64,000 nucleotides of DNA from MFD04716-140 sp963703125 (GCA_963703125.1 OY969790.1:744001-808000); one strand, 5' to 3'. Shown: positions 26,865 through 37,302, numbered from the stretch's first letter. The notes: generated by a model not told the origin, from the sequence alone. Translations and numbers: made by a program.

Positions 26865-27642
26865 TCTTCTAGCTTGTTTGTTTTTGTGGTGCGCCGCCGT
26901 TCTTGCCCAATTCCAAATACCTCAAAAACCCACTGTTCAAACCAGTGTTTACGATTATATAAATCTTTTATCTTCCGTTCAGAAAAAAGATTTGGAAACG
27001 AAACTTATTAGGTATTCCGATAGCACTTCTACCCAAATTGTCGTTACTATCATTAGTTCAACCGAAGGAGAGGATATTAACTATTTAGGAGCCCAGTGGG
27101 GTCAAAAATGGGGAATTGGGCAAGCCGGCAAGGACAACGGTGTGCTTGTACTATTGGCGAAAGACGACCGTAGGATCGCAATCAACACTGGTTACGGTGC
27201 AGAAGGTAACCTAACGGATGCCATGTCGCGAAGAATTATCGAAAATGTAATCATTCCTCGATTCAAACAAGATGATTATTATGCTGGTCTCGATGAAGGA
27301 TCTGATGCCATTTTCCAAGTACTCAGCGGCGAATTCACCGAAGATCGGACTTTTGAGGATGGCGGTGGATTTCCACTTGGAGCGTTCCTTCCCATTCTAA
27401 TTTTTATCATTATTTTGATTGTCCTTTCTAGTAGAAATAGGCGCAATGGCGGCGGCAGTGGTGGAAGAGGTTCGGGTGGGCCTAGCATTTGGGATATGAT
27501 CATTCTAAGCAATATGGGACGCAGTGGCGGTTCTGGCGGAGGCTTCGGAAGTGGTGGAGGCAGCTTTGGCGGCGGAGGTGGATTTGGTGGCGGCTTCGGT
27601 GGCGGTGGCTTTGGAGGCGGTGGCGCTTCGGGAGGTTGGTAA
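26845..27642 (+). CDS. TPM domain protein, secreted/membrane form with Gly-rich tail
   Basis: The protein is 265 aa. It has a signal peptide (end near AVLAQ), a TPM domain (about 28-165; DSTSTQIVVTIISSTEGEDI, RRIAINTGYGAEG), one membrane helix (about 178-195) and a C-terminal tail of about 65 residues almost entirely Gly, Ser and Phe. This layout is that of YgcG-type proteins. The Gly-rich coding tract (about 27,450-27,640) raises local GC. Confidence 0.9.
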   Translation: MKYQKVSLLACLFLWCAAVLAQFQIPQKPTVQTSVYDYINLLSSVQKKDLETKLIRYSDSTSTQIVVTIISSTEGEDINYLGAQWGQKWGIGQAGKDNGVLVLLAKDDRRIAINTGYGAEGNLTDAMSRRIIENVIIPRFKQDDYYAGLDEGSDAIFQVLSGEFTEDRTFEDGGGFPLGAFLPILIFIIILIVLSSRNRRNGGGSGGRGSGGPSIWDMIILSNMGRSGGSGGGFGSGGGSFGGGGGFGGGFGGGGFGGGGASGGW

Positions 27643-27757
27643 AATCCTTCTCTTGTATTGGTTCTATATTTGCTCAAGATAACCACATAATTAGTTTAGG
27701 GATTCCAGATTGTCTACCCCAAAAAATTAATACATTAGATACTTCAACCAACTTTAT

Positions 27758-29011
27758 ATGTCTAAAACCAAAGACTTTTTCAGAAACCTTGGGCCTGGTC
27801 TGCTCTTTGCCAGTATGGCAATTGGAACATCACATTTGGTATTATCGACAAAGGCTGGAGCTCAATATGGATGGATTATGATAATCCCCATAATATTGGC
27901 GAATATTTTCAAGTATCCCTTTTTTGAATTTGGAGTACGTTACACCCATACCACGGATAAAACTTTAATAGAAGGATACCTTAATAGGGGGAAAGGGTAT
28001 CTCTGGTTTTACGCCTTTATCACCCTCATCACCACTTTTACCATTTTGGCGGCCCTGTACACTGTAACAGCGGGTCTTCTCATCAACTTGTTCAAAATTC
28101 AAGGGGTATCCATTGCATTGACGGCTTTGGGGCTTTTTGCTTTCATAAGTGCCGTATTGATTGTCGGAAGGTATAAACTAATGGAAGTTTCTTTGAAATT
28201 GATAGTTTCCATATTGTTTATCGCACTACTGGTTACCACAGGATTGGTAATTTATAGTGGTCAGGTGCCAAAAGGTGCCAATTTTGAGCCTTTGCCACTT
28301 TTTAATGAGGCCGGTATTCTTTTTGTAATTAGCCTTATGGGTTGGATGCCCACTACCGTTGAAGGTTCTAGCTGGGTGAGCTTATGGAGCATTGAAAAAT
28401 GGAAAAACAAGGAAGGTAAACCTACTTTAAAACAGTCGTTGCAGGAATTTAACTTCGGTTATTTGATGACCGCAATATTGGCTATCTTCTTTTTGACCAT
28501 TGGGACCATGACCCTTTATGGCACCAATACCGAATTAAGCGGAAGTGCTGTCACCTTTGCAGATCAGGTGGTTAAGCTCTTTACCACCCATATTGGATCT
28601 TGGGCATATATATTTATTGCGGTTTCGGCTTTTGCTACGATGTTCAGCACCTGTATGACCGCGCATGATGCTATTTCCAGGGTAAGTATCGATATACTGC
28701 ATCTACTCTCGCCGAAGGCTTTATTCAAAAGAACTAGGTCCTTTTATGCCCTAACCGTTTTGATTTTGGCAGCAGTAAATTATGTAGTGATTGCAGCCTT
28801 TTCGGCGAACATGGGAGAGCTTGTTGAATTGGCAACATTTGTATCGTTTGTGGTTGCCCCAATAATTGGGTATATGAATCTTAAAAATGTAATGAGCACA
28901 GATGTCCCTAAAGAACATAGGCCCCACAAATGGTTGCAGATACTCACCTATTCGGGAATCGTGTTTTTGACCTTTTTTTCCCTTTTGTATTTTTGGATGA
29001 AAATTTCATGA
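27758..29011 (+). CDS. Nramp-like transporter with non-canonical binding-site motifs
   Basis: The protein is 417 aa with about eleven hydrophobic segments and an overall Nramp (LeuT-fold) pattern. The canonical TM1 DPGN and TM6 MPH motifs that bind Mn/Fe are not seen. TM1 reads GLLFASMAIGTSHLVLSTKAG, and TM6 reads LMGWMPTTVEGSSWVSLW. It may therefore move something other than Mn2+ or Fe2+. It stands alone, convergent with the OmpA-family gene. Confidence 0.83.
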   Translation: MSKTKDFFRNLGPGLLFASMAIGTSHLVLSTKAGAQYGWIMIIPIILANIFKYPFFEFGVRYTHTTDKTLIEGYLNRGKGYLWFYAFITLITTFTILAALYTVTAGLLINLFKIQGVSIALTALGLFAFISAVLIVGRYKLMEVSLKLIVSILFIALLVTTGLVIYSGQVPKGANFEPLPLFNEAGILFVISLMGWMPTTVEGSSWVSLWSIEKWKNKEGKPTLKQSLQEFNFGYLMTAILAIFFLTIGTMTLYGTNTELSGSAVTFADQVVKLFTTHIGSWAYIFIAVSAFATMFSTCMTAHDAISRVSIDILHLLSPKALFKRTRSFYALTVLILAAVNYVVIAAFSANMGELVELATFVSFVVAPIIGYMNLKNVMSTDVPKEHRPHKWLQILTYSGIVFLTFFSLLYFWMKIS

Positions 29012-29040
29012 ACTTGGTGAAGCCAAATTCGTTTTCAAAT

Positions 29041-30969
29041 CTAATTCAATTGATCTTCATTGATGACTACGAACAAATTTCGTTCGTTTTGCTTATGTAG
29101 GAAGTCAAGGCAATAAACCCCGTCTTTACAACTATTGATTATTTTATCTTCGCCATAACCCACGGCTGCGGAGATATTTTCACTTTTAACGCCATTCTTT
29201 AATAGGTACCCCTTAATTACATCGGCACGTTTTTGCGATAACTTTTTATTGGTAGTGCTATTGCCACGACTGTCTGTATGCGATTCTATGCGTAATTTTA
29301 TTTGTGGGAATTTTTGAATGACACCGACCACCTTATTTAATTCCGTTTCAATATCGGAAGTTATATCGCTGCTGCCCTTCATAAAATAGAAATCCTTTAA
29401 TTTCAAAACCGGCTCATTGTCCTTTTCAACAATGGCATCATCCAAAAATAACATTTCAATATTCAAAGGATCTTTTAAAAGTTGCTCAATTCTGTTTTTA
29501 TCAAGGGAGGTGGAATAGGATGAGTATTTTTCCTTTCGTACTTCTACCAATACATTATCTCGCCAAGGTATTTCTAAATTATATTTCCCATCAGCATTGG
29601 TGACAACCTCTTTTAAAACATTTTTTTCAGGATCAAGGATTGTGATTGTGACATTCTCGATTCCGTCGGTTGAATTGGGGTTTGCAACTAATCCTCTAAT
29701 TATTAATGTTTTAAGTCCAGGTAATGAATTCATGCTAAATCCATATATATCATCACCACCCTTGCCCCCACTCCTATTGGAAGCAAAATACCCCGTATAT
29801 CCTTTTTGAACATCACTCTTTATTATGAACCCAAAGTCGTCCAAGGTAGAATTAATTGTACCACCCAAATTAATAGGAATGCTAAACTGCTCCCCTTCCT
29901 GAATATTGGATTTATACACATCCATTCCTCCAATGCCATAAAAGACATCCGATGAGAAATAAAGACTATTTTCGAAAATATAGGGCGAGATTTCATTGCC
30001 AGGCGAATTGATCCGAGGTCCCAAATTAATGGGCTGGGACATAATCTGTCCGCCATTTGTTACAACATAATACAAATCGGTCCCTCCAAATCCGTCCTTA
30101 AAATTAGCGGCAAAATACAATCTGCCATTGGCCTCATCAAAGAAGGGGTAGTAGAATGACGTGCTTAGATCTTTCAATAAATATTGAAAAGATCCGCTAT
30201 AATCCACCGCACCCATAGCCAGTGCATTTTTTCCGTCCTTATCAAATGATAGCTGATCTCCCTGTGCATTGGAAAGTATGTAATATAAAACCTCTTTTTC
30301 ACTTGCGTAATAAGGCGTAGACTTATGATATTTAGAATCGGGCACCCCAGTAAAAACATCAGAATTTACAATATTTCCATCGGGATTGATCCTTGCAACA
30401 TAAATATCGAGATAAGACTCACCCGTAGGATTGTACACTTTTCTTGATTTTTGTACCCTGCCGCTGCTAAATAGAAGCTTATCCTTATAAAATGTTGGTG
30501 AAAAATCCGATTGTGGGCTATTGCTATTTACGTTTACCAATTTAACTTCTTGTTTATCTCCCGTATCTGTTCCCAGAAGTTGGAAGTTAAATTCCGCATT
30601 TTCAATTAGTTCATTGGACAATGATTGTCTTTTTGAATTTAAGAATGCCTTTATTCTTTCTGTATCGGAAATCTTGGATAGACTTTGAAGCATTTTATTA
30701 AACCTGTGATTGGACATCAACGTATCCTTCTTATTCATGTCCAGATAAATTCTTGAGGCATTTTTATAATCACCTGTCTGAAAATACGAATCCGCAAGAT
30801 TCAAATACTGGTCATTTGTTAAAACTGCCTTCCCCATTTCTTTTTGATATTCACGAATGGCAGCTGCATAGTCATATTGGTAAAAATAGATGTCAGCCTT
30901 GGATTTTTTCTCTTGCGCATACCCGAAGGCCACTATGAAAAATAACAGTATGGAGATTCTTAGCTGCAT
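29041..30969 (-). CDS. OmpA family protein with TPR, PD40 and carboxypeptidase-like domains
   Basis: The protein is 642 aa from the ATG at 30969, chosen because it begins the signal peptide (end near FGYAQ) and leaves 13 bases after the PorP/SprF gene. Domains in order: TPR-like helices (25-130), PD40/WD40-like beta-propeller repeats (150-400; FSPTFYKDKLLFSSG, EISPYIFENSLYFSSD), a carboxypeptidase regulatory-like domain (about 410-490) and a C-terminal OmpA peptidoglycan-binding domain (RIESHTDSRGN, LSQKRADVIKGYL). It resembles the PorE type of type IX secretion partner. It is third in a three-gene surface locus. Confidence 0.87.
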   Translation of the reverse strand: MQLRISILLFFIVAFGYAQEKKSKADIYFYQYDYAAAIREYQKEMGKAVLTNDQYLNLADSYFQTGDYKNASRIYLDMNKKDTLMSNHRFNKMLQSLSKISDTERIKAFLNSKRQSLSNELIENAEFNFQLLGTDTGDKQEVKLVNVNSNSPQSDFSPTFYKDKLLFSSGRVQKSRKVYNPTGESYLDIYVARINPDGNIVNSDVFTGVPDSKYHKSTPYYASEKEVLYYILSNAQGDQLSFDKDGKNALAMGAVDYSGSFQYLLKDLSTSFYYPFFDEANGRLYFAANFKDGFGGTDLYYVVTNGGQIMSQPINLGPRINSPGNEISPYIFENSLYFSSDVFYGIGGMDVYKSNIQEGEQFSIPINLGGTINSTLDDFGFIIKSDVQKGYTGYFASNRSGGKGGDDIYGFSMNSLPGLKTLIIRGLVANPNSTDGIENVTITILDPEKNVLKEVVTNADGKYNLEIPWRDNVLVEVRKEKYSSYSTSLDKNRIEQLLKDPLNIEMLFLDDAIVEKDNEPVLKLKDFYFMKGSSDITSDIETELNKVVGVIQKFPQIKLRIESHTDSRGNSTTNKKLSQKRADVIKGYLLKNGVKSENISAAVGYGEDKIINSCKDGVYCLDFLHKQNERNLFVVINEDQLN

Positions 30970-30982
30970 AATACTATCCTGT

Positions 30983-31972
30983 TTAGAAGAACCTAGGGGT
31001 ATCAATTTGTTTTGGTTTTCCCTTGGCATTCTGCTCATTGTTCTTATCCTCTTTATTGCCACTGCCCAAATAAAACTTCAGTATCAACTCATGGGAACCA
31101 TTATTGAATTTTCCCAAAGGATTCGTAGTGTAATCGTACGAATAACCCACAAAGGTACTGCTTGAAATTTGAAAGCCAGCGAGTGCACTTACCGCACTAT
31201 TTAATCGATAGGATGCACCTGCCGTAAATTTTTCATTGATTAAAAAATTTGCGGAAATATTGGTGTTCAAAGGGGCACCTTTTAGGTAATTCAACAAGAA
31301 AGCGGGTTTGAACTTTAACTGATCTGATAAATTGAAAACATAACCACCAATAAAGTTGAATTGTAGTTTGTCTTCAACAATGGTGGCGACATCATCATTA
31401 TAAATTCCGTCGGTCAAAAATGTTGGCGTTGAGGCACCCAAATACCAAATATCATCTTCAAACATAAACAAACCTGCACCTAAAGTTGGGTAGAACTTAT
31501 TAATATTCTGATTGTTCAAAGGTTCACCAGGGTTTTCAAAGGTCCCTTTGGAAAAATCGACATTCAGAAGTGCCCCGCCAACATCCATACCAAAAGAAAG
31601 TCTAATAGTTTCAGACAATTCAACCTGGTAGGAATAGGCCAAATCAATATACGTCTGGGTAGATGGCCCCAATTGATCGTTGACCACATTAAATCCCAGA
31701 CCATGCTTATTGTTTTCAAAAGGCAAGTTTATACCCGCACGAATGGTTCTTGGGGCCCCGTCAATATCCAACCATTGCGCCCTATATAAAAGGGATATTT
31801 CCGGCTTTTCAACAGAACCTACATAGGCAGGGTTAAAACTCCCAATATTGTACATGTACTGTGTATATTGCGGTTCCTTTTGGGAGTAACCCATATACAC
31901 ATTGCATATGGCAACTAGACCAATGAATAAATAAAGGAATCTGTCTTTAGGCTTTCCTAATTTGTAAACCAT
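30983..31972 (-). CDS. PorP/SprF family outer-membrane protein
   Basis: The protein is 329 aa with signal peptide (end near MGYSQ). The family opening is clear: PQYTQYMYNIGSFNPAYVGS and ISLLYRAQWLDIDGAPRT. SprF proteins form outer-membrane barrels needed to secrete or attach type-B CTD adhesins such as SprB. It follows such an adhesin gene by 9 bases, so it probably serves it. Confidence 0.93.
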   Translation of the reverse strand: MVYKLGKPKDRFLYLFIGLVAICNVYMGYSQKEPQYTQYMYNIGSFNPAYVGSVEKPEISLLYRAQWLDIDGAPRTIRAGINLPFENNKHGLGFNVVNDQLGPSTQTYIDLAYSYQVELSETIRLSFGMDVGGALLNVDFSKGTFENPGEPLNNQNINKFYPTLGAGLFMFEDDIWYLGASTPTFLTDGIYNDDVATIVEDKLQFNFIGGYVFNLSDQLKFKPAFLLNYLKGAPLNTNISANFLINEKFTAGASYRLNSAVSALAGFQISSSTFVGYSYDYTTNPLGKFNNGSHELILKFYLGSGNKEDKNNEQNAKGKPKQIDTPRFF

Positions 31973-31981
31973 TGATTTTAA

Positions 31982-34900
31982 TTATCTTATAAGCTGAATC
32001 CAGCCCTTACTTATTTGTGGGCCCTGCCCATTATTTAAATCGAATTCAAGCACGTAAAAATAGGTTCCGGCCGGTGCGTCCTCGTTTTTCCAAGTACCGT
32101 CCCAAACTTCCGCTTCTCGCTGATCAACATCATCAAACGAATCATTTCCTTCAAAAACCAATGCGCCGTATCTATTAAATATTTGTATGGAATATACCAA
32201 AGGCACTAAGGGTCTTTCATCCGAATCAAAATCAGTCCTGTTGATTTTTAAGACCTCATTGGTTTCATCACCATTTGGTGAGAACTGATTGTACAAAATT
32301 CCAACATCCACCTTAGTAGCAGTACTCACTTTAATCGTGACAAAATCTTCGTTGTTCGCCAAATTATCATCACCCCCAAGTATCCTCGCGGTATTCACAA
32401 AAATTCCTTCCCTGGGTACCAGCACTTTTATGGTCAATGTTGCAACGCTATATTGTGCCAAACTCGGTATAGTCCATCGCCCAGTCTCAACAATATAGGT
32501 TCCAACGTCCGAAGTGTGCGAATTGTAAATAAACTTTGGCAAAGAATCATTATCCTGAATTACATCTTCAACGACAATATTGGTCATTGGGGCCGATTCT
32601 GTGGATTGATTTGTGACCCTAATAGTAAATGTCACCTCATCACCGACCAACGGACTAACACTTACGGCTCTTTTCTCCAATAAAAGATCATAGCCAGGAG
32701 GGTATCCCAATGAAACATTCACTGTGGCACTATCATTGGCCCCATTTGCATCTGCCGGCGAAGATGCCAAAAGTTCAGCGGTATTTGAATATACCCCATC
32801 CTCTAGAACCAAAACCGTAATTTCCAAAGTAGTATTGGCATTTGGTTCTAACTCGGCAATATCCCAAACCGAAGTTTCGGGATCATAACTACTACCTTCC
32901 GCCGCCTCATGGGAGACATATTCAAAACCGGTCTCCAATAGTTCACCTATCTGAGCACTCTGCAATGGCGTGTCTGATACATTCGTAACGGTTACCGTAA
33001 ATGTAACGGTTGAACCCAAGGATGTATTTGGGCTATCAACTTCTTTTTTAATTTCCAGATCAACTGGACAAAGTCCACTCGTAACATTGGGCACACAAGG
33101 GTTTGAATTATTGGGATCCAATTGATCTACGACGCCATCGTTGTCCTCATCCAAAATAATGGATTCGAGTGCGTCAATTATTCCGTCGTTATCTTGATCC
33201 AAGGGGTTGTTGATGTCAGGCCCAACCTCAACACCATCATTTATGCCATCATCGTCGGTATCGGCGTTGTTGGGTTCCGTGCCTAAGGCTTGTTCTGTTC
33301 CACCAAATAGGCCATCACCATCATTATCCGTATCACAACTGCTTACCGAAATTGTCACCGATTCCGAATCGTTCGTACAAGGTGCCTGTGCTCCAGTTGT
33401 GGTAAAGGTGTATACATAATTACCATCTGGAACACCCACAAAATTTACCACATTTTGAGGATCAGGTACGACGTTCTGAGGGCCCGATGTAAACACCCAA
33501 ACCCCTGCAGAGGCACCTGTAAGTTGATTGTCTAAGTCCACAGTTGTTGTACCGTAGGTTGCATTGCTACAGGACGATGTATTATTTGCAATACCAGCGC
33601 TCACGGTGGGATTAACGGTCGCAACCACCGCGACTCTTGGTGAGCTTGTACAAGTATTCGCAAAAGCCTCCACATAATACGTGGTCGTCTGGGTTATATT
33701 TGGACTGTAATTTGATAAGTTATTTACGGCCGTACCACCCGTTAAGGCAGTATACCAACGAACTTGACCACTTGAAGCGGTAGCAGAAAGGTTTACAACC
33801 CCCGGACCACAGCGTGTATCTCCGTTTGAGTTGGTAATTGTTGGGGTTGTACCAAGCGATATATTAACAGTTAAGGTGGGGCTTGGGCAATTGTTTACGT
33901 CATCCCAGAAAAACCCATAATACGTACCGCCATTCTCAAGCGGGTTGTTGACCGCCGCAGGAGTCAAATGAGCGCTTTCATCACTGGCATTTGAATTTGT
34001 ACTCCATCGTATGTTCGCAGTATTACTGGTGGTATAGTCATTTAAACTAACATCAATTACGTCACAAAAGTTGGTAGGAGTTGCTGAATTCAAAACCGGT
34101 GCAGTGCCCCCAGCAGCGCAAGTATCGTCATTATTTATTGTTCCTGTCGCATTACCACTTCCTGTTAGCAATACCCCATTTGTTGGTGTTCCCAGTTGTA
34201 CGGTAAATGTCTCATTGGCCTCGACCAGTGCGTCGTTGATTATGGCTACGGTTATATTTCTAGTTTCATTAGCTGTTCCCGTAAAGGTTAGTGTTCCTGG
34301 TGTCGCCGTAAAATCAACGCCACTTCCCATAGCCGTTCCATTGCTAAAAGTATACCCTACCTGCGTTCCTCCAGGAACCGCATTATCCAATGTTACAACA
34401 AATACTAAGTTTCCGCTTACCACATTCTCCAATACAGCTGAGTTAGCAATCGATAAATTGGCATTATCATTATCTTCTATCGTTATTGTAGCATTATCAG
34501 GGCTCCCAACTACATATCCGGGCCCGCTGGCCAAAGTAAGGGATACTGTCTCATCACCTTCCACATCGTTATCATTCACAGGTGCAATAACTATATTGGC
34601 AGTCTGAGAATTATTGGGCACATTGACACTCGCGCCAATATTGGCATAATCGGAAACATGAGTTGCACTTCCTGAACGAGTGAAATTGACCGTAATGGGG
34701 CTACCAGTAGCGTTAACTTTACCTAAATTGATAGTAAAAGTGCCTGTTTGGTTCGCAGGGGTTGACTCTGCAGCGGTGGCGTCAGTCACAGAAATTGATG
34801 CGGAAGCTACATCATTATCTACAATATTAACTGCTGCTGTATTTGGAGCACCCACAGTGTAACCTGGACCATTTGATAGGGTCAGTGTTACGATTTCAGA

Positions 34901-35620
34901 ATTCTCAATTAAATTATCATCTATAGGAATAATTGTCACAACTGCAGTTTGTTGCCCATTCGGAATCCCGATACTGGTGCCAATATTCGTATAATCGGTA
35001 TCGTTGATTGCAGCTCCACTTGTATTAAAATTGATAGTTATCGGCCCACCCGTTGCGTTGACTCCACCTATGTCAACAGTGAAAGCACCCGTTTGATTTG
35101 CCGGCGTAGCTTCGGTTGCATTGGCATCTGTAGCCAAAATAGTAACTATGGCAACATCATCATCAATAATATTAGCCACATCGGTATTTTGAACAATCGT
35201 ACCGGAATCCGAGTTGGTAAGTGTTATTTGTATTGTTTCATTGCTTTCGATCAGTGCATCCTGCAAAGCCGGAATTGAAATATCTACAAATGAGCCAAAG
35301 AAGTTGCCCGGAATCGTGACCGAAGAGCTCGCAGGAGCAGTATAATCAACCCCAGAAGTAGCCGTCCCACCTGAAATGACAAAATCAACTATTATATCAT
35401 TGCTGTTAAGGGGAAGACTACTGGAAACCCGGAATATTGCATTTTGACTTCCATCTTCGTTGGCATCATTTATTGCCGCAACAGAAATACTTTGGCCATA
35501 TACCCAAGAACTCAGAAAAAAACAGGCAACAAGAAGTAAACCTTTAAAAAGAGTAGGTTTATTCATAAGGGGTAAATTTTGGGTTCTTTTCATTTTCATA
35601 GACTGGTCTTTGAATAGCAT
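31982..35620 (-). CDS. Large secreted adhesin: Calx-beta repeats, type-3 calcium repeats, type-B T9SS sorting domain
   Basis: The protein is up to 1212 aa; a start at an internal Met just before the signal peptide (cut near WVYGQ) is also possible. It has four Calx-beta-like repeats (about 45-500), an Ig-like/Cys region, thrombospondin type 3 calcium repeats with DTDNDGDG, DTDDDGIND and DQDNDGIIDALE (about 765-850), two DUF11 repeats (about 870-1100) and a C-terminal type-B domain (NQFSPNGDETNEVLKI, IQIFNRYGALVFEG, GTYFYVLEF). It is exported by type IX secretion and held at the surface. Likely role: adhesion or gliding. Confidence 0.92.
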   Translation of the reverse strand: MLFKDQSMKMKRTQNLPLMNKPTLFKGLLLVACFFLSSWVYGQSISVAAINDANEDGSQNAIFRVSSSLPLNSNDIIVDFVISGGTATSGVDYTAPASSSVTIPGNFFGSFVDISIPALQDALIESNETIQITLTNSDSGTIVQNTDVANIIDDDVAIVTILATDANATEATPANQTGAFTVDIGGVNATGGPITINFNTSGAAINDTDYTNIGTSIGIPNGQQTAVVTIIPIDDNLIENSEIVTLTLSNGPGYTVGAPNTAAVNIVDNDVASASISVTDATAAESTPANQTGTFTINLGKVNATGSPITVNFTRSGSATHVSDYANIGASVNVPNNSQTANIVIAPVNDNDVEGDETVSLTLASGPGYVVGSPDNATITIEDNDNANLSIANSAVLENVVSGNLVFVVTLDNAVPGGTQVGYTFSNGTAMGSGVDFTATPGTLTFTGTANETRNITVAIINDALVEANETFTVQLGTPTNGVLLTGSGNATGTINNDDTCAAGGTAPVLNSATPTNFCDVIDVSLNDYTTSNTANIRWSTNSNASDESAHLTPAAVNNPLENGGTYYGFFWDDVNNCPSPTLTVNISLGTTPTITNSNGDTRCGPGVVNLSATASSGQVRWYTALTGGTAVNNLSNYSPNITQTTTYYVEAFANTCTSSPRVAVVATVNPTVSAGIANNTSSCSNATYGTTTVDLDNQLTGASAGVWVFTSGPQNVVPDPQNVVNFVGVPDGNYVYTFTTTGAQAPCTNDSESVTISVSSCDTDNDGDGLFGGTEQALGTEPNNADTDDDGINDGVEVGPDINNPLDQDNDGIIDALESIILDEDNDGVVDQLDPNNSNPCVPNVTSGLCPVDLEIKKEVDSPNTSLGSTVTFTVTVTNVSDTPLQSAQIGELLETGFEYVSHEAAEGSSYDPETSVWDIAELEPNANTTLEITVLVLEDGVYSNTAELLASSPADANGANDSATVNVSLGYPPGYDLLLEKRAVSVSPLVGDEVTFTIRVTNQSTESAPMTNIVVEDVIQDNDSLPKFIYNSHTSDVGTYIVETGRWTIPSLAQYSVATLTIKVLVPREGIFVNTARILGGDDNLANNEDFVTIKVSTATKVDVGILYNQFSPNGDETNEVLKINRTDFDSDERPLVPLVYSIQIFNRYGALVFEGNDSFDDVDQREAEVWDGTWKNEDAPAGTYFYVLEFDLNNGQGPQISKGWIQLIR

Positions 35621-35751
35621 TCAAAGTGAAGCAAGCAGTTTTTATTTAAAAAATGGGACTCAATATTACTAAAAAAATAACCTACCACCTTAATTACAGG
35701 TTCAAATATGGGTTTTTCGGTTGAAATACCCAGAATTGACCTACAGTATAT

Positions 35752-36636
35752 CTACGAGATAACCGCGGAAAAGGCCTCAACAGAAGGTTCAATTTTTTTA
35801 GCCAATCCTTGCAAAACAGATCCGGGCCCCACTTCTATAAAGGTTTTTGCACCGTCCTTGACCATATTGCGCACGCTTTGTGTCCATTTGACCGGTGCAG
35901 TAAGTTGCAGCATCAGATTTCGTTTAATGTCACCTGCGGAATGTACAGCCGTGGTCGGAACGTTCTGATAAATGGCACATTTAGGCTCATTGAAAATCGT
36001 ATCTTCAATAGCGGCGGCAAGTTCTTCCCTGGCAGGTTCCATGAGCGGGGAATGAAAAGCACCCCCTACCGGTAAGACCAAAGCCCGCCGTGCACCCGCC
36101 TCTTTGAGGTTCTGGCATGCCAAGTTCACGGCTTCAATTTCGCCGGAAATCACCAATTGCCCAGGGCAATTATAATTGGCTGCCACCACTATACCCGGAG
36201 TTTCACCACAAATTTTCTCAACAACAGAATCATCCAACCCTAAAACGGCCGCCATCGTACTGGGTACGAGTTCACATGCCTTTTGCATGGCAAGTGCCCT
36301 TTTCGAGACCAATCGAAGTCCGTCATCAAATCTAAGGGTCCCATTGGCTACCAAAGCAGAAAATTCACCTAGAGAATGACCTGCCACCATGTCCGGTTTA
36401 AAATTCGCGCCCAATACTTTACTAAGTACTACGGAATGTAAATATATGGCAGGTTGTGTGACCTTTGTCTCTTTTAAGTCCTCAGCTGAACCTCGGAACA
36501 TCGTTTCCGTTATGGAAAAACCCAAAATAGCATTCGCACTATCAAAAAGCTCTCTTGCAACAGGGTATTTCTCGTACAAGTCAAGCCCCATTCCGACAAA
36601 TTGCGCTCCCTGACCAGGAAAAATATATGCGTTCAT
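35752..36636 (-). CDS. fabD: Malonyl-CoA:ACP transacylase
   Basis: The protein is 294 aa. Signatures are FPGQGAQFVGMG at the start, the active-site serine in GHSLGEFSAL near residue 90 and the catalytic His in GGAFHSPLM near 195. It loads malonyl groups onto ACP for fatty acid synthesis. It stands apart from other fab genes here. Confidence 0.96.
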   Translation of the reverse strand: MNAYIFPGQGAQFVGMGLDLYEKYPVARELFDSANAILGFSITETMFRGSAEDLKETKVTQPAIYLHSVVLSKVLGANFKPDMVAGHSLGEFSALVANGTLRFDDGLRLVSKRALAMQKACELVPSTMAAVLGLDDSVVEKICGETPGIVVAANYNCPGQLVISGEIEAVNLACQNLKEAGARRALVLPVGGAFHSPLMEPAREELAAAIEDTIFNEPKCAIYQNVPTTAVHSAGDIKRNLMLQLTAPVKWTQSVRNMVKDGAKTFIEVGPGSVLQGLAKKIEPSVEAFSAVIS

Positions 36637-36727
36637 AGTTTTCTATTTTAAAGGTTCAAAAATAAGCATTATTGATGGTTTAAAATGAGCGTTTTGCAGT
36701 TAATAGGGAATATTGGAGTTTTGAAGA

Positions 36728-37237
36728 CTACTTGAACCAACTTGCATATTTTACATAGTTGTTGGCTATCCTATCGATTTCCCCTGAACTTAGTTCTGGA
36801 CTAATATCCTTGATCTTCTTGGCGGGCATACCGGCAAAAATAGACCCTGAGGGTACTATAGTGCCCTGGGTTACCACAGCTCCCGCGGCAATGATGCTGT
36901 TGCTTTCCACAATACAACCATCCATGACAATGCTGCCCATTCCTATCAATACATTGTCCTTTATGGTGCAGCCATGAACAATTGCGCTGTGACCTATTGA
37001 AACATTATTGCCTATAGTAGTGGGAAACTTTTGATAGGTACAATGAATGACCGCACCATCCTGCACATTGACTTTGTTCCCTAATTTGATAAAATGCACA
37101 TCTCCTCTCAGCACGGCATTGTACCAAATACTGCACAGATCGCCCATTTGTACATCGCCAACTATGGTCGCATTCTCTGCAATAAAACAGTCTTCACCAA
37201 ATTCCGGTGTCTTTCCATTTATAGTTCTGATTATCAT
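36728..37237 (-). CDS. Gamma carbonic anhydrase family (left-handed beta-helix) protein
   Basis: The protein is 169 aa from ATG at 37237, preferred over a longer frame because MIIRTINGKTPEFGEDCFIA is the family N-terminus. Hexapeptide repeats are plain (IWYNAVLRGDVHFIKLG, NVSIGHSAIVHGCTIKDNVLIGMGSIV). The three zinc His of the family appear as H71, H94 and H99 by rough count. Carbonic anhydrase activity is not assured; many members have other or unknown roles. Confidence 0.9.
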   Translation of the reverse strand: MIIRTINGKTPEFGEDCFIAENATIVGDVQMGDLCSIWYNAVLRGDVHFIKLGNKVNVQDGAVIHCTYQKFPTTIGNNVSIGHSAIVHGCTIKDNVLIGMGSIVMDGCIVESNSIIAAGAVVTQGTIVPSGSIFAGMPAKKIKDISPELSSGEIDRIANNYVKYASWFK

Positions 37238-37302
37238 TACAATCTTGGTTGTTAAGTGCTCGATGTCAGGTGTTCGATGCAAGGGGTTTCTTGTACAAAC
37301 TA

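Noticed and set aside
27279..27686. Proline-rich frame on the minus strand
   Set aside because: It is the antisense shadow of the Gly-rich tail of the TPM protein.
33207..34862. Open frames on the plus strand inside the adhesin gene
   Set aside because: They are shadows of the repetitive Calx-beta coding region, with no start signals or family likeness.
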